A stretch of DNA of 64,000 bases from [Clostridium] fimetarium (GTDB lineage: Bacteria; Bacillota; Clostridia; Lachnospirales; Lachnospiraceae). Under the pieces are notes generated by a model that was not told the origin of the DNA, did not search any database, and was given only the letters and a program-made list of their open reading frames with translations. Made by a program: the position numbers and the translations under genes. Where the stretch lies: assembly GCF_900111235.1 (NCBI RefSeq), contig NZ_FOJI01000005.1:62001-126000 (forward strand), written 5' to 3'. Below, one piece after another: positions 1 to 8,896 of this stretch; position 1 is the stretch's first letter, and each line of letters begins with the position of its first letter.

Positions 1-263
1 ATTTACCTACTAGTAGTCTTATGAAGGCAATTCAAGAATATAAACCTTATGCAATCACATTATCTGTAACGATGCCTTACCACATTGACCCGACTACTAA
101 TTTAATTTCTGCAATTAGTAAGATTGATTCAAAGGAGCGTCCATTAATATTAATTGGGGGATCCGCTTTTAATAATATTAACAGTGCCTGTGAGTTAACT
201 GGCGCTGATTACTACTTTAAAACCATAAATGAAGCCAATTCTAAGCTAGTGGAACTACTATAA
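1..263 (+). CDS. Cobalamin (B12)-binding domain protein, C-terminal end only
   Basis: The reading frame is open from the window edge (first full codon at base 3), so this is the last 87 residues of a longer protein; the ATG at 21 is internal. The visible part reads LPTSSL, then an ITLSVTMPYH strand, then LILIGGSAFNN, then a GAD turn. This is the order typical of the Rossmann-like B12-binding half found in CarH/LitR-type MerR regulators and in corrinoid proteins. The N-terminal half, which would carry a DNA-binding or cap domain, is outside the window. The regulator role is therefore an inference and cannot be confirmed here. It is followed by an AT-rich spacer and the DAK2-DegV gene. Confidence 0.7.
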   Translation, partial: LPTSSLMKAIQEYKPYAITLSVTMPYHIDPTTNLISAISKIDSKERPLILIGGSAFNNINSACELTGADYYFKTINEANSKLVELL

Positions 264-268
264 AAAGC

Positions 269-355
269 ATTTAAATCTGTAGTTCCTTAAATCTATAATT
301 TTTCAAATCTATAAGTATTTAAATCTATAATACTTAAAATATATAATACTTTAAA
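269..355. repeat. Degenerate AT-rich tandem repeat
   Basis: The spacer between the B12-binding gene and the DAK2-DegV gene holds about five imperfect copies of a 15-18 base unit built around TTAAATCTATAA. No terminator or clear promoter could be separated from it. Confidence 0.5.
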
Positions 356-386
356 GCTAAGACTCTTAATATAGAGAGGAGAACAT

Positions 387-2192
387 ATGAGAAAATCGAT
401 AAAGCAAGTGATCAATGGATCTGATATTTGGGCTTTATTCAATATGGGAGCTCAAGAAGTCTATTCTAATAAGAAGTATTTAAATTCCATTAATGTATTC
501 CCTATAGCAGATGGAGACACAGGAACGAACATGGCAACAACAATGAAGGCTATGGTAGAAAAAGCGCATAGAGAGGTTAGCTTTTCCAAAATGCTCCATG
601 GCATGTCTGTGTCAGGGCTTGCAAATGCTAGAGGCAATTCCGGTATTTTGTTTGCATCTTATATTAAGGGATTGGCTTTAGAGGGAAAACTCTACGAAGT
701 TATAAATATCAAGCAATTTTCAAATATTGCGCATTGTGCTGTAGCGCATTTATATCAAGCCATTGAAAATCCAGTTGAAGGGACAATCATTAGCGTCATT
801 AGAGATTGGGCAAATTTTCTTTTTAATAATAATGAAAAGTATGAAAGCATTCAAGATCTTTTTTTCCAAGCTTATCAGACTGCAAATGAATCGCTACAAC
901 ATACTACAACTCAGCTAGAAATTTTAAAAGTGAATCACGTCGTGGACTCAGGCGCTGCTGGATTTGTTAAGTTTTTAAATGGAATGAACCATTATTTTGA
1001 TGGCGGTGATGTTGAAGAAAGTACACCATGGAAGACTGACACTATGAAAGAAATTGATATTTATGACACCAATAAATATCAATTTTGTACTGAAGTATTT
1101 TTAGAACGTCCCAATACATCTTCAGATTATTACGATTTTAAATTAGATAATAAAATAAAATCTGAGTTAAGTCCGTATGGAGATTCATTAATTGTATCTT
1201 CACAAGACCGAAAAGTACGGGTTCATATTCATACAGATTCACCTGAAATAATTGTAGAAACACTAAAAGAGTATGGCTCTTTACTTGAACAAAAAGTAGA
1301 TGATATGAAACTTCAAAAGAGCGTAAATTTAAAAAGATTGAGCACGATAGGAATTCTTACAGATTCCATTGCTGATATTCCTGAAGAATTTAAGCTTGAT
1401 AATCAAATACATACGCTTCCATTAGGGATCTTATTAGATGACACTGTATATTTAGATAAATTAACTATTAAATTGAAACAGCTTTTTAAGGCTATCGATA
1501 AGTCAACAACATATCCAACCAGTTCTCAACCAGAGCCCGGAAGAGTTAAAGTCTTTTTAGAAAATCTTTTAGAAATTTATGATTCATTAATATTTATTAC
1601 TGTTTCTAGTAAGTTAAGCGGTACCTATCAGACGATTAGCCAAGAATTAAAGAAAATAGATCTAAAAGGCAAAAAAGTTACGGTGATTGACAGTCGCCTG
1701 AACTCAGGAGCACAAGGACTACTTGTAAAAGCTGCAGCTGATTTTCGCAATAAAGGATACCGCCATGATGATATAGTAAAGGAAATTAAAACACTGATTC
1801 CTAAAACAAACATCTATGTCTGTCTGAATACACTGGAATATGCGGTCCGAAGTGGTAGAGTACCAAATACCATTGGAAAAATTGGTAAGATGTTTGGACT
1901 CAGACCGATTATGACTTTAGATAAAAATGGGAACGGAGCGGCTTTTGGTATAGGATTTAGTCAGAAAAGCATGACACGAAAAATATTTAAATTGGTAAAG
2001 AATATCTTAAAAAGAAAGGGTATTAAAAGCTACAGCATTGTCCATGCAGATAATTCTGCACTTGCTTTCGCGTATAAAAAAGAATTAACAAGGATTATAG
2101 GTAAAGAACCAGAATTTATAGCAGAAATCTCCTCAATTATTGCCATACATTCTGGTATGGGGTGTGTTGCAGTAAGTATAATAGAAGAATAA
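387..2192 (+). CDS. DAK2-DegV fusion protein (FakA-like kinase plus FakB-like fatty-acid-binding domain)
   Basis: This 601-residue protein joins two families. Residues about 5-205 are a DhaL/DAK2 ATP-binding domain with the Mg-ADP loop ADGDTGTNM (41-49). About 230-310 is the FakA-type middle segment ([22 protein letters not shown]). From about 318 on it is a DegV domain with [10 protein letters not shown] and the lipid-carboxylate motif T378-S379-S380. FakA phosphorylates fatty acids held by DegV/FakB proteins so that exogenous fatty acids can enter phospholipid synthesis. A single chain could channel the acyl substrate between halves, which is inference. The start is set by AGAGGAGAAC. A GGGGG-led spacer of 13 bases joins it to the DUF1295 gene, so it is probably co-transcribed with the downstream membrane genes. 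Confidence 0.85.
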   Translation: MRKSIKQVINGSDIWALFNMGAQEVYSNKKYLNSINVFPIADGDTGTNMATTMKAMVEKAHREVSFSKMLHGMSVSGLANARGNSGILFASYIKGLALEGKLYEVINIKQFSNIAHCAVAHLYQAIENPVEGTIISVIRDWANFLFNNNEKYESIQDLFFQAYQTANESLQHTTTQLEILKVNHVVDSGAAGFVKFLNGMNHYFDGGDVEESTPWKTDTMKEIDIYDTNKYQFCTEVFLERPNTSSDYYDFKLDNKIKSELSPYGDSLIVSSQDRKVRVHIHTDSPEIIVETLKEYGSLLEQKVDDMKLQKSVNLKRLSTIGILTDSIADIPEEFKLDNQIHTLPLGILLDDTVYLDKLTIKLKQLFKAIDKSTTYPTSSQPEPGRVKVFLENLLEIYDSLIFITVSSKLSGTYQTISQELKKIDLKGKKVTVIDSRLNSGAQGLLVKAAADFRNKGYRHDDIVKEIKTLIPKTNIYVCLNTLEYAVRSGRVPNTIGKIGKMFGLRPIMTLDKNGNGAAFGIGFSQKSMTRKIFKLVKNILKRKGIKSYSIVHADNSALAFAYKKELTRIIGKEPEFIAEISSIIAIHSGMGCVAVSIIEE

Positions 2193-2205
2193 GGGGGTAC
2201 ATAAC

Positions 2206-2961
2206 ATGGATGTTGTTTATTTAATGCTAGTTTATTTTATATTGTTTTTTGTAATAGGTACGTTGATAAAAAACAATTCAATTATTGATATCGGTTGGGG
2301 AATCGGCTTCGTGCTTGTCGCTTGGTTTATATTGTTACGAGGTTCTAAAATATTACCAACTCAACTTATTATTACCGTTCTCATAACCATTTGGGGATTG
2401 CGACTTTTTTACCATATATTAAAACGAAATATCGGAAAACAGGAGGACTTTCGATATGCAACTTGGAGGCAAGAATGGGGGAAGTGGTTATTGCCAAGAG
2501 CTTTTTTTCAGATTTATATGCTTCAAGGTATCTTTATGTACCTCATTTCATTATCCGTGATCTTCGTAAGCTATGAAGATAGAGAAGCATATATTCCTAT
2601 AATGATATTGGGAATTTTGGTTTGGATTATCGGTTTCTATTTTGAAGCGATAGGTGATCATCAGTTAAAGCTATTTATTAGTAAGAAAGAGAACAGAGGC
2701 AACATCATGATGACAGGTTTATGGAAATATACGCGTCATCCAAACTATTTTGGTGAAGCAACGATGTGGTGGGGTATCTTTATCTTAGCAATTAGTTCAG
2801 GAGCATCAATCTTATCAATTATTAGTCCCTTGACTATAACGTTGCTTCTAGTTTTTGTATCAGGAGTACCAATGCTTGAAAAGTCAATGAAGAAAAAGCC
2901 TGGTTACAGCGAGTATGCACGTAAAACAAGTATTTTTCTTCCTTGGTTTCAGGGAAAATAA
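2206..2961 (+). CDS. DUF1295 membrane protein (steroid 5-alpha-reductase / ICMT-like fold)
   Basis: This 251-residue integral membrane protein has about six hydrophobic spans. It ends with the family signature [20 protein letters not shown] and then a [19 protein letters not shown] tail, which define DUF1295 and resemble the catalytic region of membrane steroid reductases and isoprenylcysteine methyltransferases. The likely substrate is a membrane lipid, but nothing in the sequence shows which. It lies 13 bases after the DAK2-DegV gene and 40 bases before the DUF2177 gene, all on one strand. In proteobacteria, DUF1295 and DUF2177 genes are recalled as co-occurring in light/singlet-oxygen loci concerned with fatty-acid modification; that link was not checked here. 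Confidence 0.85.
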   Translation: MDVVYLMLVYFILFFVIGTLIKNNSIIDIGWGIGFVLVAWFILLRGSKILPTQLIITVLITIWGLRLFYHILKRNIGKQEDFRYATWRQEWGKWLLPRAFFQIYMLQGIFMYLISLSVIFVSYEDREAYIPIMILGILVWIIGFYFEAIGDHQLKLFISKKENRGNIMMTGLWKYTRHPNYFGEATMWWGIFILAISSGASILSIISPLTITLLLVFVSGVPMLEKSMKKKPGYSEYARKTSIFLPWFQGK

Positions 2962-3001
2962 CAATTAAAGAGCCTGATAATGCAGGCAGATGGGAGTTTA
3001 G

Positions 3002-3418
3002 ATGAATTCGATATTAACGTTTCAGAATTTCAGAAATTATTTTATTTCACTGGTAGTATTTTTATTAATTGATATGATATGGCTCATATTTATTTCAAGA
3101 TCGTTATATAGCAAACACTTAGGTTATATAATGGCTCCAAAGGTTAATTTTTTAGCTGCATTTATTTTTTACATGATATTCATTTTAGGTCTTATGGTAT
3201 TTGTCATAAATCCGGCCTTGATTGCGGAAAGCTGGAAATCAGCTCTTTTTACAGGTATGTTTTTTGGAATTGTAACTTATGCTACCTATGACCTTACTAA
3301 TCTAGCAACAGTTAAAGATTGGCCCATGATAATTACTGTAGTCGATTTAATATGGGGTACTGTAGTAAGTGGTGTTACAGCATTCATTAGTTATACAATC
3401 ATAAGGTTTTTTAATTAA
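3002..3418 (+). CDS. DUF2177 family membrane protein
   Basis: This 138-residue protein has four predicted membrane spans. The conserved DUF2177 features are visible: DMIWL near residue 24, the YSKHLGYIMAPK loop, GIVTYATYDLTNLATVKDWP, and a final VDLIWGTVVSG helix. Biochemical function is unknown. It sits between the DUF1295 gene and the heliorhodopsin gene, with a gap of 37 bases to the chosen heliorhodopsin start, which suggests one transcript. The polar residues buried in helices (Asp in the first span, YDLTN in the third) are typical of the family. Confidence 0.85.
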   Translation: MNSILTFQNFRNYFISLVVFLLIDMIWLIFISRSLYSKHLGYIMAPKVNFLAAFIFYMIFILGLMVFVINPALIAESWKSALFTGMFFGIVTYATYDLTNLATVKDWPMIITVVDLIWGTVVSGVTAFISYTIIRFFN

Positions 3419-3455
3419 TCACATGAGCCTACATAGAAGTAAAGGAGTAATCATT

Positions 3456-4238
3456 ATGAAATCAGTTTCTTATCCATCTCTTCGACGTTTTAATATAACT
3501 ATGGGTTGCTTGCATTTTATTCAAGGTGGTTTTATGTTGTTTGTAGCGTTATACTTTGATAAGGCAAGAAACTTCACACCCTCAATTATCTCAAATTATT
3601 TGACTTTTGATGTAACACAAATGCGTTTGGTTACAGTTTCTCAAAAGCTCTTTCCTTTGCCATTTGCATTATTAGTAGCTGCGTTTCTGTTTATATCAGC
3701 GATTGCACATCTCATTATTGTTTTACCTAAAACAAATGCAATCTACAATCGTGGATTAGAAAAGGGTATCAATCCCTTTAGATGGTATGAGTATGCTTTA
3801 AGTTCTTCTATTATGATCGTTTTAATATCAGTTCTTTTTGGTGTTTATGATATTAGTACTCTAATTTTAATCTTCGCTTTAAACGCATCCATGAATTTGT
3901 TCGGTTTGTTGATGGAAAAAATTAATCAATATACAGCTAAAACTTCTTGGAGTCCTTTTGTATTTGGAAGTATAGCAGGAATCGCTCCTTGGATTGTAAT
4001 ACTTCTTAATGCTTTTGGTAATAGTAACCCAGCAAAAGTGCCATGGTTTGTTTATGCAATCATTTCATCCTATTTTATATTCTTTAACTTGTTTCCAATT
4101 AATATGATTTTGCAGTATAAAAAAATTGGCAAGTGGAGTTCTTATATCTATGGTGAACGTGTTTATATTATTCTGAGCTTAGTGGCAAAATCTGTTCTCG
4201 CCTGGTTAGTATTTTCAGGTATTATGCAGCCCAACTAG
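3456..4238 (+). CDS. Heliorhodopsin
   Basis: This 260-residue seven-helix protein carries the diagnostic heliorhodopsin motifs. In helix C, FRWYEYALSSSIM supplies counterion Glu112. In helix G, SLVAKSVLAW supplies Schiff-base Lys245, with Ser241 four residues earlier. Pocket histidines corresponding to those of the founding heliorhodopsin are present (His20 in CLHFIQG, His85 in SAIAHLII), as are LNASMNLFG and KWSSYIYGERVYI. Heliorhodopsins bind retinal, have inverted topology (N-terminus inside), have slow photocycles and are thought to be sensory rather than ion-pumping. The start at 3456 is preferred over an in-frame ATG at 3423 because AAAGGAG sits seven bases upstream. No retinal or carotenoid gene is visible in the window, so the chromophore source is unknown. 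Confidence 0.93.
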   Translation: MKSVSYPSLRRFNITMGCLHFIQGGFMLFVALYFDKARNFTPSIISNYLTFDVTQMRLVTVSQKLFPLPFALLVAAFLFISAIAHLIIVLPKTNAIYNRGLEKGINPFRWYEYALSSSIMIVLISVLFGVYDISTLILIFALNASMNLFGLLMEKINQYTAKTSWSPFVFGSIAGIAPWIVILLNAFGNSNPAKVPWFVYAIISSYFIFFNLFPINMILQYKKIGKWSSYIYGERVYIILSLVAKSVLAWLVFSGIMQPN

Positions 4239-4372
4239 ATATCAGTTCTATAGTACCCTATTTCTACAGTGGCATTTTGAATGTCTGAAATCCTACAGCT
4301 TATGAAAATATTATATTTGAAATATTAGACCCTATAGCTTTGAGATAATACATATTTATTAATAAAAATGAG

Positions 4373-4407
4373 AACTTTCAGAGAGGAAACTCTTTGGAAG
4401 TTTTTTT
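4373..4407 (+). terminator. Rho-independent terminator after the heliorhodopsin gene
   Basis: A 13-bp stem (arms 4373-4385 and 4390-4402, two G-U pairs, GAAA loop) runs into seven T residues. It closes the transcript that starts upstream of the DAK2-DegV gene. The rest of the 358-base gap (4239-4596) shows no gene; the last part carries the AGGTAGGGGG ribosome binding site of the GH3 gene. Confidence 0.85.
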
Positions 4408-4596
4408 AGCATGGTATGACTGACCAATCATGCAGAAAAAAGCACAGATTATGCAGAAATTTATTAAAGTAGTTACCTATATGTTAATATAAATGATAAG
4501 AACTTCTTAGAAGCATACCCGTATATATAAGTACTGAATGTAACAAACAAGAAGCGAATGTAAAGTATAAAAAAAAGAGGTAGGGGGATAAAATAT

Positions 4597-7020
4597 ATGA
4601 AATATCTAGAAATAATCGATAGGATGACTTTAGAAGAAAAAGCGTTTATGATGTCCGGAAAAGATACCTGGCAAACTGTTGGGTATAAAAAATATGGAAT
4701 TCCATCTATGTTTTTATCAGATGGACCGCATGGATTGCGTAAACAGGCTGGAGCATCTGACCATTTGGGATTAAATGAAAGTCTGAAAGCAACCTGCTTT
4801 CCAACTGCGGCAACGATTGCAAACAGTTGGAATATAGAATTAGGAGAAGTACTGGGAAAATGCTTAGGAGAAGAAGCTGTTATGCAGGATGTGCAGGTAT
4901 TACTTGGCCCAGGATTAAATATTAAGCGTAGCCCTTTATGTGGAAGAAACTTTGAGTACTTTAGCGAAGATCCTTATCTGGCAGGCAAGATGGCAGCTGC
5001 ATATGTAAGAGGAATTCAAAGTCAGGGAGTTGTATCTTGTCCTAAACATTTTGCGGCGAATAGTCAGGAACTGAGAAAAATGTCAAACGATTCAGTAGTA
5101 GACGAGCGGACTTTTAGGGAAATCTATACGACTGGTTTTGAAATTGCAGTAAAAGAAGGAAAAGCCAAAGCAATCATGTCAGCATATAATCGAATTAATG
5201 GTGTATATGCAAATGAAAATGAACATTTACTCAGGGAGATACTGGTAGATGAATGGGGCTTTCAAGGCTTTGTTGTATCAGACTGGGGTGGTAGTAATGA
5301 TCACATACTAGGAGTAAAGAATGGTAGTCATTTAGAGATGCCATCTACTGGTGCAGATGGTTCAAAAGCGATTGTTGATAGTGTGAAATCAGGTGTATTA
5401 CCTGAAAAAATACTAGATGAACGCTTAGATGAACTCTTGAAGATAGTGATGACTACAGATAAAAAAGTATATACTGAGAAATTTGATATCGAAAAGCATC
5501 ATAAAATAGCAAGAAGAGCAGCAACAGAAAGCATTGTCCTTTTGAAAAATGACGATGATATCTTACCATTAAAGAAGGATCTTAGCACATGTATTATCGG
5601 AGACTTTGCGAAATTACCTCGATTTCAGGGAGCAGGCTCATCGGTAGTAAATCCAACAAAATTAGACATTACATTGGATGTGATTTCTGACTATGAGATT
5701 AATTATATAGGTTTTGAAAAAGGATATGAAAGAACAGGTGGAAGTAATCAGACATTAGTTCAAGATGCAGTTGATCTGGCAAAACGTACACAGCAAGTAA
5801 TTTTATATCTTGGGTTGGATGAGATTAGTGAGTCAGAAGGTTTGGACCGCATTCATATGAAGATGCCTCAAAATCAAATAGATTTGCTAGATGCCGTTTT
5901 TGAAGTGAATAAAAATATTATTGTAGTGATATCAGCGGGTTCTGTAGTGGAAATGCCATGGCTCGATAAAGTAAAAGCTGTAATACATGGTTATCTTGGG
6001 GGACAGGCTGGCGCAACGGCTATGTTAGATGTGCTGACAGGAATTGCATTCCCAAGTGGAAAACTAAATGAAACATATCCAGTGCGGTATGAGGATACTC
6101 CTGCCTATCATTATTATCCAGGTAAAGAGAAAAGTAGCGAATATCGTGAAGGCTTGTATGTGGGGTATCGCTATTATGAGACAGCAGGTATTCCAGTGTT
6201 ATTTCCATTTGGATATGGCATGAGCTATACAACCTTTGTATACACAGATTTGCAAGCAAATGAAAAAGAAGTTACATTCACACTAAGGAATAGCGGAACA
6301 GCTGATGGAGCAGAAATAGCCCAGGTATATGTTGGTACTAGGTCTGAACAGATTTATCGTCCAGTAAAGGAATTGAAGGGATTTATAAAAGTATTTTTGA
6401 AGGCTGGTGAGAGTCAAGCAGTCAGCGTTCAATTTGATGATAAGGCATTCCGTTACTATGACGTAAAAACAGGCAAATGGGAAGTGGAAAGTGGTATCTA
6501 TCATATTATGGTTGGTGCTAGCGTACAGGACATCCGATTAAAAGCAGAGGTGTCTATCAAAGGTACAAAAGATTACGATAGACAAGAACCCTATTCCAAT
6601 TATAAAACCGGTAATTATTATAGCGCAAATATCAGGGACATTTCTAAATCTGAATATGAGGAAATACTAGGACATTCCATTCCAGACGGGAATTGGAATA
6701 AAGATGGGTTATTAGATATAAATGATGCACTCTGTCAGATGTATTATGCAAAGAATCCTGTAGCAAGACTGGCTTATAGAATTATAACAAATATGAAGAA
6801 CAAAAGTGAAGCAAAAGGTAAGCCCAATCTGAACATATTATTTATCTATAACATGCCATTTAGAGGTATTGCTAAGATGACAGGTGGAGCTTTGAGTATG
6901 GATATGGCAAAAGCTATTCTTTTCATGGTAAATGGACATTTCTTCCGAGGATTGAAAAGATTGATCAAGGGTTTTACTGTCAACAGAAAGGTAATAAAAG
7001 AACATGGAAAAAGTAAATAA
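4597..7020 (+). CDS. Glycoside hydrolase family 3 beta-glucosidase
   Basis: This 807-residue protein has no signal peptide and is probably cytoplasmic. The N-terminal TIM barrel holds LSDGPHGLRKQ, the KHFAANSQE loop and the nucleophile in VVSDWGG (Asp229). The alpha/beta sandwich follows, with Glu414 of SESEGLDR the likely acid/base. A fibronectin III-like domain starts near TLRNSGTADGAEIAQVYVG. After about residue 650 there is an extra tail, ending in PFRGIAKMTGGALSMDMAKAILFMVNGHFFRG, seen in clostridial family members; its role is unknown. Expected activity is release of glucose from cello-oligosaccharides or related beta-glucosides. The gene overlaps the next one by 17 bases. Confidence 0.92.
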   Translation: MKYLEIIDRMTLEEKAFMMSGKDTWQTVGYKKYGIPSMFLSDGPHGLRKQAGASDHLGLNESLKATCFPTAATIANSWNIELGEVLGKCLGEEAVMQDVQVLLGPGLNIKRSPLCGRNFEYFSEDPYLAGKMAAAYVRGIQSQGVVSCPKHFAANSQELRKMSNDSVVDERTFREIYTTGFEIAVKEGKAKAIMSAYNRINGVYANENEHLLREILVDEWGFQGFVVSDWGGSNDHILGVKNGSHLEMPSTGADGSKAIVDSVKSGVLPEKILDERLDELLKIVMTTDKKVYTEKFDIEKHHKIARRAATESIVLLKNDDDILPLKKDLSTCIIGDFAKLPRFQGAGSSVVNPTKLDITLDVISDYEINYIGFEKGYERTGGSNQTLVQDAVDLAKRTQQVILYLGLDEISESEGLDRIHMKMPQNQIDLLDAVFEVNKNIIVVISAGSVVEMPWLDKVKAVIHGYLGGQAGATAMLDVLTGIAFPSGKLNETYPVRYEDTPAYHYYPGKEKSSEYREGLYVGYRYYETAGIPVLFPFGYGMSYTTFVYTDLQANEKEVTFTLRNSGTADGAEIAQVYVGTRSEQIYRPVKELKGFIKVFLKAGESQAVSVQFDDKAFRYYDVKTGKWEVESGIYHIMVGASVQDIRLKAEVSIKGTKDYDRQEPYSNYKTGNYYSANIRDISKSEYEEILGHSIPDGNWNKDGLLDINDALCQMYYAKNPVARLAYRIITNMKNKSEAKGKPNLNILFIYNMPFRGIAKMTGGALSMDMAKAILFMVNGHFFRGLKRLIKGFTVNRKVIKEHGKSK

Positions 7021-7543
7021 TTGGACAAAAAAACATCCGCAATTATGGGAATTTATCAAGTTTAATGTACTTTCCAATATTGCAACAATTACAAACTTCA
7101 TAGTGTTATTTATTACTACAGCATTTATATTTAGAGCGCTGGTGAATACGCCATGCCTTTTCCTAAGACTGGGATTTATCAGTGAAGATGCATTTCTCTT
7201 CCGTTATCCGGCAGCACCGGCAGGGACTGGTCTGTGCGGATTCTTAGGTTTTCTATGTGCTTATGTATGTGCGCAGATTATAAATTATATCGTTCAGCGC
7301 AAGTTGGTATTTGGTGCGACTGTAGATATTAAGAAGACAATTGGCTGGTATATTGCCACAGTAGCTTTTGCGGGTTTGGTCTGTCAGGTGTGGTCAGGAT
7401 ATGGCACTGAGTTTTTGATGTCCAACTTTGGTATGGGCGAGAGTATGGCGTCCCTAATTACAAATATGGTGAACATCCTTATTCAGGTAGTAATTAATTA
7501 TCCAATGATGAAGTTTGTCGTTATGAAAAAGGATACTAAGTAA
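7004..7543 (+). CDS. GtrA-like small membrane protein
   Basis: This 179-residue protein has four predicted membrane helices. The first hydrophobic segment begins FIKFNVLSNIATITNFIV, and a later NYIVQRKLVFG motif is typical of GtrA/DPMS-type membrane proteins, which help flip polyprenyl-linked sugars. A long loop rich in Pro/Ala/Gly (residues 60-75) between helices 1 and 2 is unusual for GtrA and lowers confidence. Its start lies 17 bases inside the end of the GH3 gene, so the two are translationally coupled. A link to sugar handling is suggested only by this coupling. Confidence 0.6.
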   Translation: MEKVNNWTKKHPQLWEFIKFNVLSNIATITNFIVLFITTAFIFRALVNTPCLFLRLGFISEDAFLFRYPAAPAGTGLCGFLGFLCAYVCAQIINYIVQRKLVFGATVDIKKTIGWYIATVAFAGLVCQVWSGYGTEFLMSNFGMGESMASLITNMVNILIQVVINYPMMKFVVMKKDTK

Positions 7544-7653
7544 GATATTATTGAATTGTATAAAAAGAAGATATAAAAACAGCAGGAATGGAAAAGAAAC
7601 AATCATTATTATCATTTATAATACAGTTACCACATGAGAAAAGAGGTGAAAAA

Positions 7654-8577
7654 ATGGAAGTTAAAGCAATTATGTATGATAGTCAGAAGTTTATTGAAGA
7701 TAACATGAAAGAATCATTAACGGTGGAAGAAATCGCATCAAATGTAGGATATTCGGTTTACTATTTTTCAAGAATATTTAAACAGTATATGAAAGAATCC
7801 GTTATGGAATATGTGAAAGAGCGTAAGCTTATAAAGGCATCTGAAGAAATAATAGCTGGTAAGAAGATTTTAGATGTTGCATTAGAGTATGGCTATCAAT
7901 CTCATAGCGGTTTTACCAAAGCATTTAAGAAAACATATGGTTTTTCACCTATTCTTTTACGAGCTTTTAACTTCCAAAAAAACTATTTAGGAGGTAATTA
8001 TATTATGAGTCATGCATTTATGAGTAATACAAATGTTCATGCAACAAAAGAAGAATTATTTGAAGTGTTAGTTAGCACGGTACTTGGTAATCAGCTTAAA
8101 TGTAACCAGGAAGAATTACAAAAAGCATTTGACATGGCATGTTTAGCACATGAGGGTCAAATTAGACATTCAGGTGATGAGTATGTATGTCACTCCATTA
8201 ATGTTGCTATTTTGCTCGCTGATATGGAGGCGACGCAAGATACAATTATCGCAGGACTATTACATGATGTTCTTTTGGAAAAGACAAATATTACTTTAAC
8301 AAATATTGAAAAAGAGTTTTCAAATAAAGTTAGTAATATTGTTGATGGAGTAACAAGGTTTAATAATGAAAAGGTAGAGCTTAGTGAAGAGGCAGTTTTA
8401 GTGAAATTAGCCGACAGACTTCATAACATGCGAACATTAGAATTTATGGATAAAAGTAGATGGAATGAAAAAGCAAAGGAAACGATAGATATTTTCATGC
8501 CAATCGCCATCAATTTAGGAAATGAAAAATTGAAGGCGGAGCTCAACGATTTATCTATAAAATATATAGGAAGATAA
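7654..8577 (+). CDS. AraC-type DNA-binding domain fused to a RelA/SpoT-like HD hydrolase domain
   Basis: The 307-residue protein begins with a twin helix-turn-helix AraC domain (residues about 10-105: LTVEEIASNVGYSVYYFSRIFKQYM ... VALEYGYQSHSGFTKAFKKTYGFSP). The second half (about 165-300) is an HD phosphohydrolase of the RelA/SpoT/MESH1 kind: AHEGQIRHSGDEYVCHSINVA, LLHDVLLE with His204-Asp205, and KLADRLHNMRTL. The nucleotidyl-transferase domain of RelA is absent, so a (p)ppGpp- or nucleotide-hydrolysing or sensing role is the natural guess. The start at 7654 follows AAGAGGTGAAAAA; the upstream in-frame ATG at 7588 lacks a ribosome binding site. No partner gene is obvious. Confidence 0.85.
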   Translation: MEVKAIMYDSQKFIEDNMKESLTVEEIASNVGYSVYYFSRIFKQYMKESVMEYVKERKLIKASEEIIAGKKILDVALEYGYQSHSGFTKAFKKTYGFSPILLRAFNFQKNYLGGNYIMSHAFMSNTNVHATKEELFEVLVSTVLGNQLKCNQEELQKAFDMACLAHEGQIRHSGDEYVCHSINVAILLADMEATQDTIIAGLLHDVLLEKTNITLTNIEKEFSNKVSNIVDGVTRFNNEKVELSEEAVLVKLADRLHNMRTLEFMDKSRWNEKAKETIDIFMPIAINLGNEKLKAELNDLSIKYIGR

Positions 8578-8594
8578 AGTTGAATCTAGACGGG

Positions 8595-8642
8595 GCTTGT
8601 AAGTTTGGAAGGTTTTTATTCTTTCATACTTACAAGCTTTTT
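8595..8642 (+). terminator. Rho-independent terminator
   Basis: The 10-base arm GCTTGTAAGT (8595-8604) pairs with ACTTACAAGC (8628-8637) and is followed by TTTTT. It ends the AraC-HD transcript and separates it from the Opu leader. Confidence 0.75.
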
Positions 8643-8686
8643 ACTGCACTGTTTGAACAAACAGGCGTCAAGAAAGTAACCCTTCC

Positions 8687-8715
8687 TTGTAAATCTGGCT
8701 ATATAGTGTTATAAT
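8687..8715 (+). promoter_or_regulatory. Sigma-A-type promoter of the Opu leader
   Basis: TTGTAA (8687-8692), a 17-base spacer and a perfect TATAAT (8710-8715). Transcription would start near 8722, about 370 bases before the transporter ATPase start, leaving a long leader. Confidence 0.65.
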
Positions 8716-8721
8716 AGGGTC

Positions 8722-8870
8722 ACAGATTTGCTTATCCATCTATGATAATATGTTAAAACGTTAGCATGTTGGAAAAATAGTATGTACAGCATCTTCAGAC
8801 ATGGATAAAATAACTTAATATTAAAAATTTGTGTGCTTATTCAGAATATAGAGGGATAAGTATTTTTTTA
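8722..8870 (+). promoter_or_regulatory. Attenuator-like leader of the osmoprotectant operon
   Basis: The leader contains CTTATTC (8836-8842) pairing with GGATAAG (8854-8860) just before a T-rich run, which is a weak intrinsic terminator. A segment near the 5' end, CTTATCC at about 8730-8736, is a perfect complement of the same GGATAAG. It can also pair with ATGGATAA near 8800. Two mutually exclusive folds are therefore possible, as in an attenuator or a short terminated RNA. I do not recognise a known riboswitch class; the c-di-AMP (ydaO) consensus is not apparent. No ligand can be named. Confidence 0.4.
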
Positions 8871-8896
8871 TACTTTTTTATGAGGTGAGGAAGATA

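Noticed and set aside
8722-8870. c-di-AMP (ydaO) riboswitch upstream of opuCA
   Set aside because: The leader is too short and lacks recognisable conserved ydaO core sequences.
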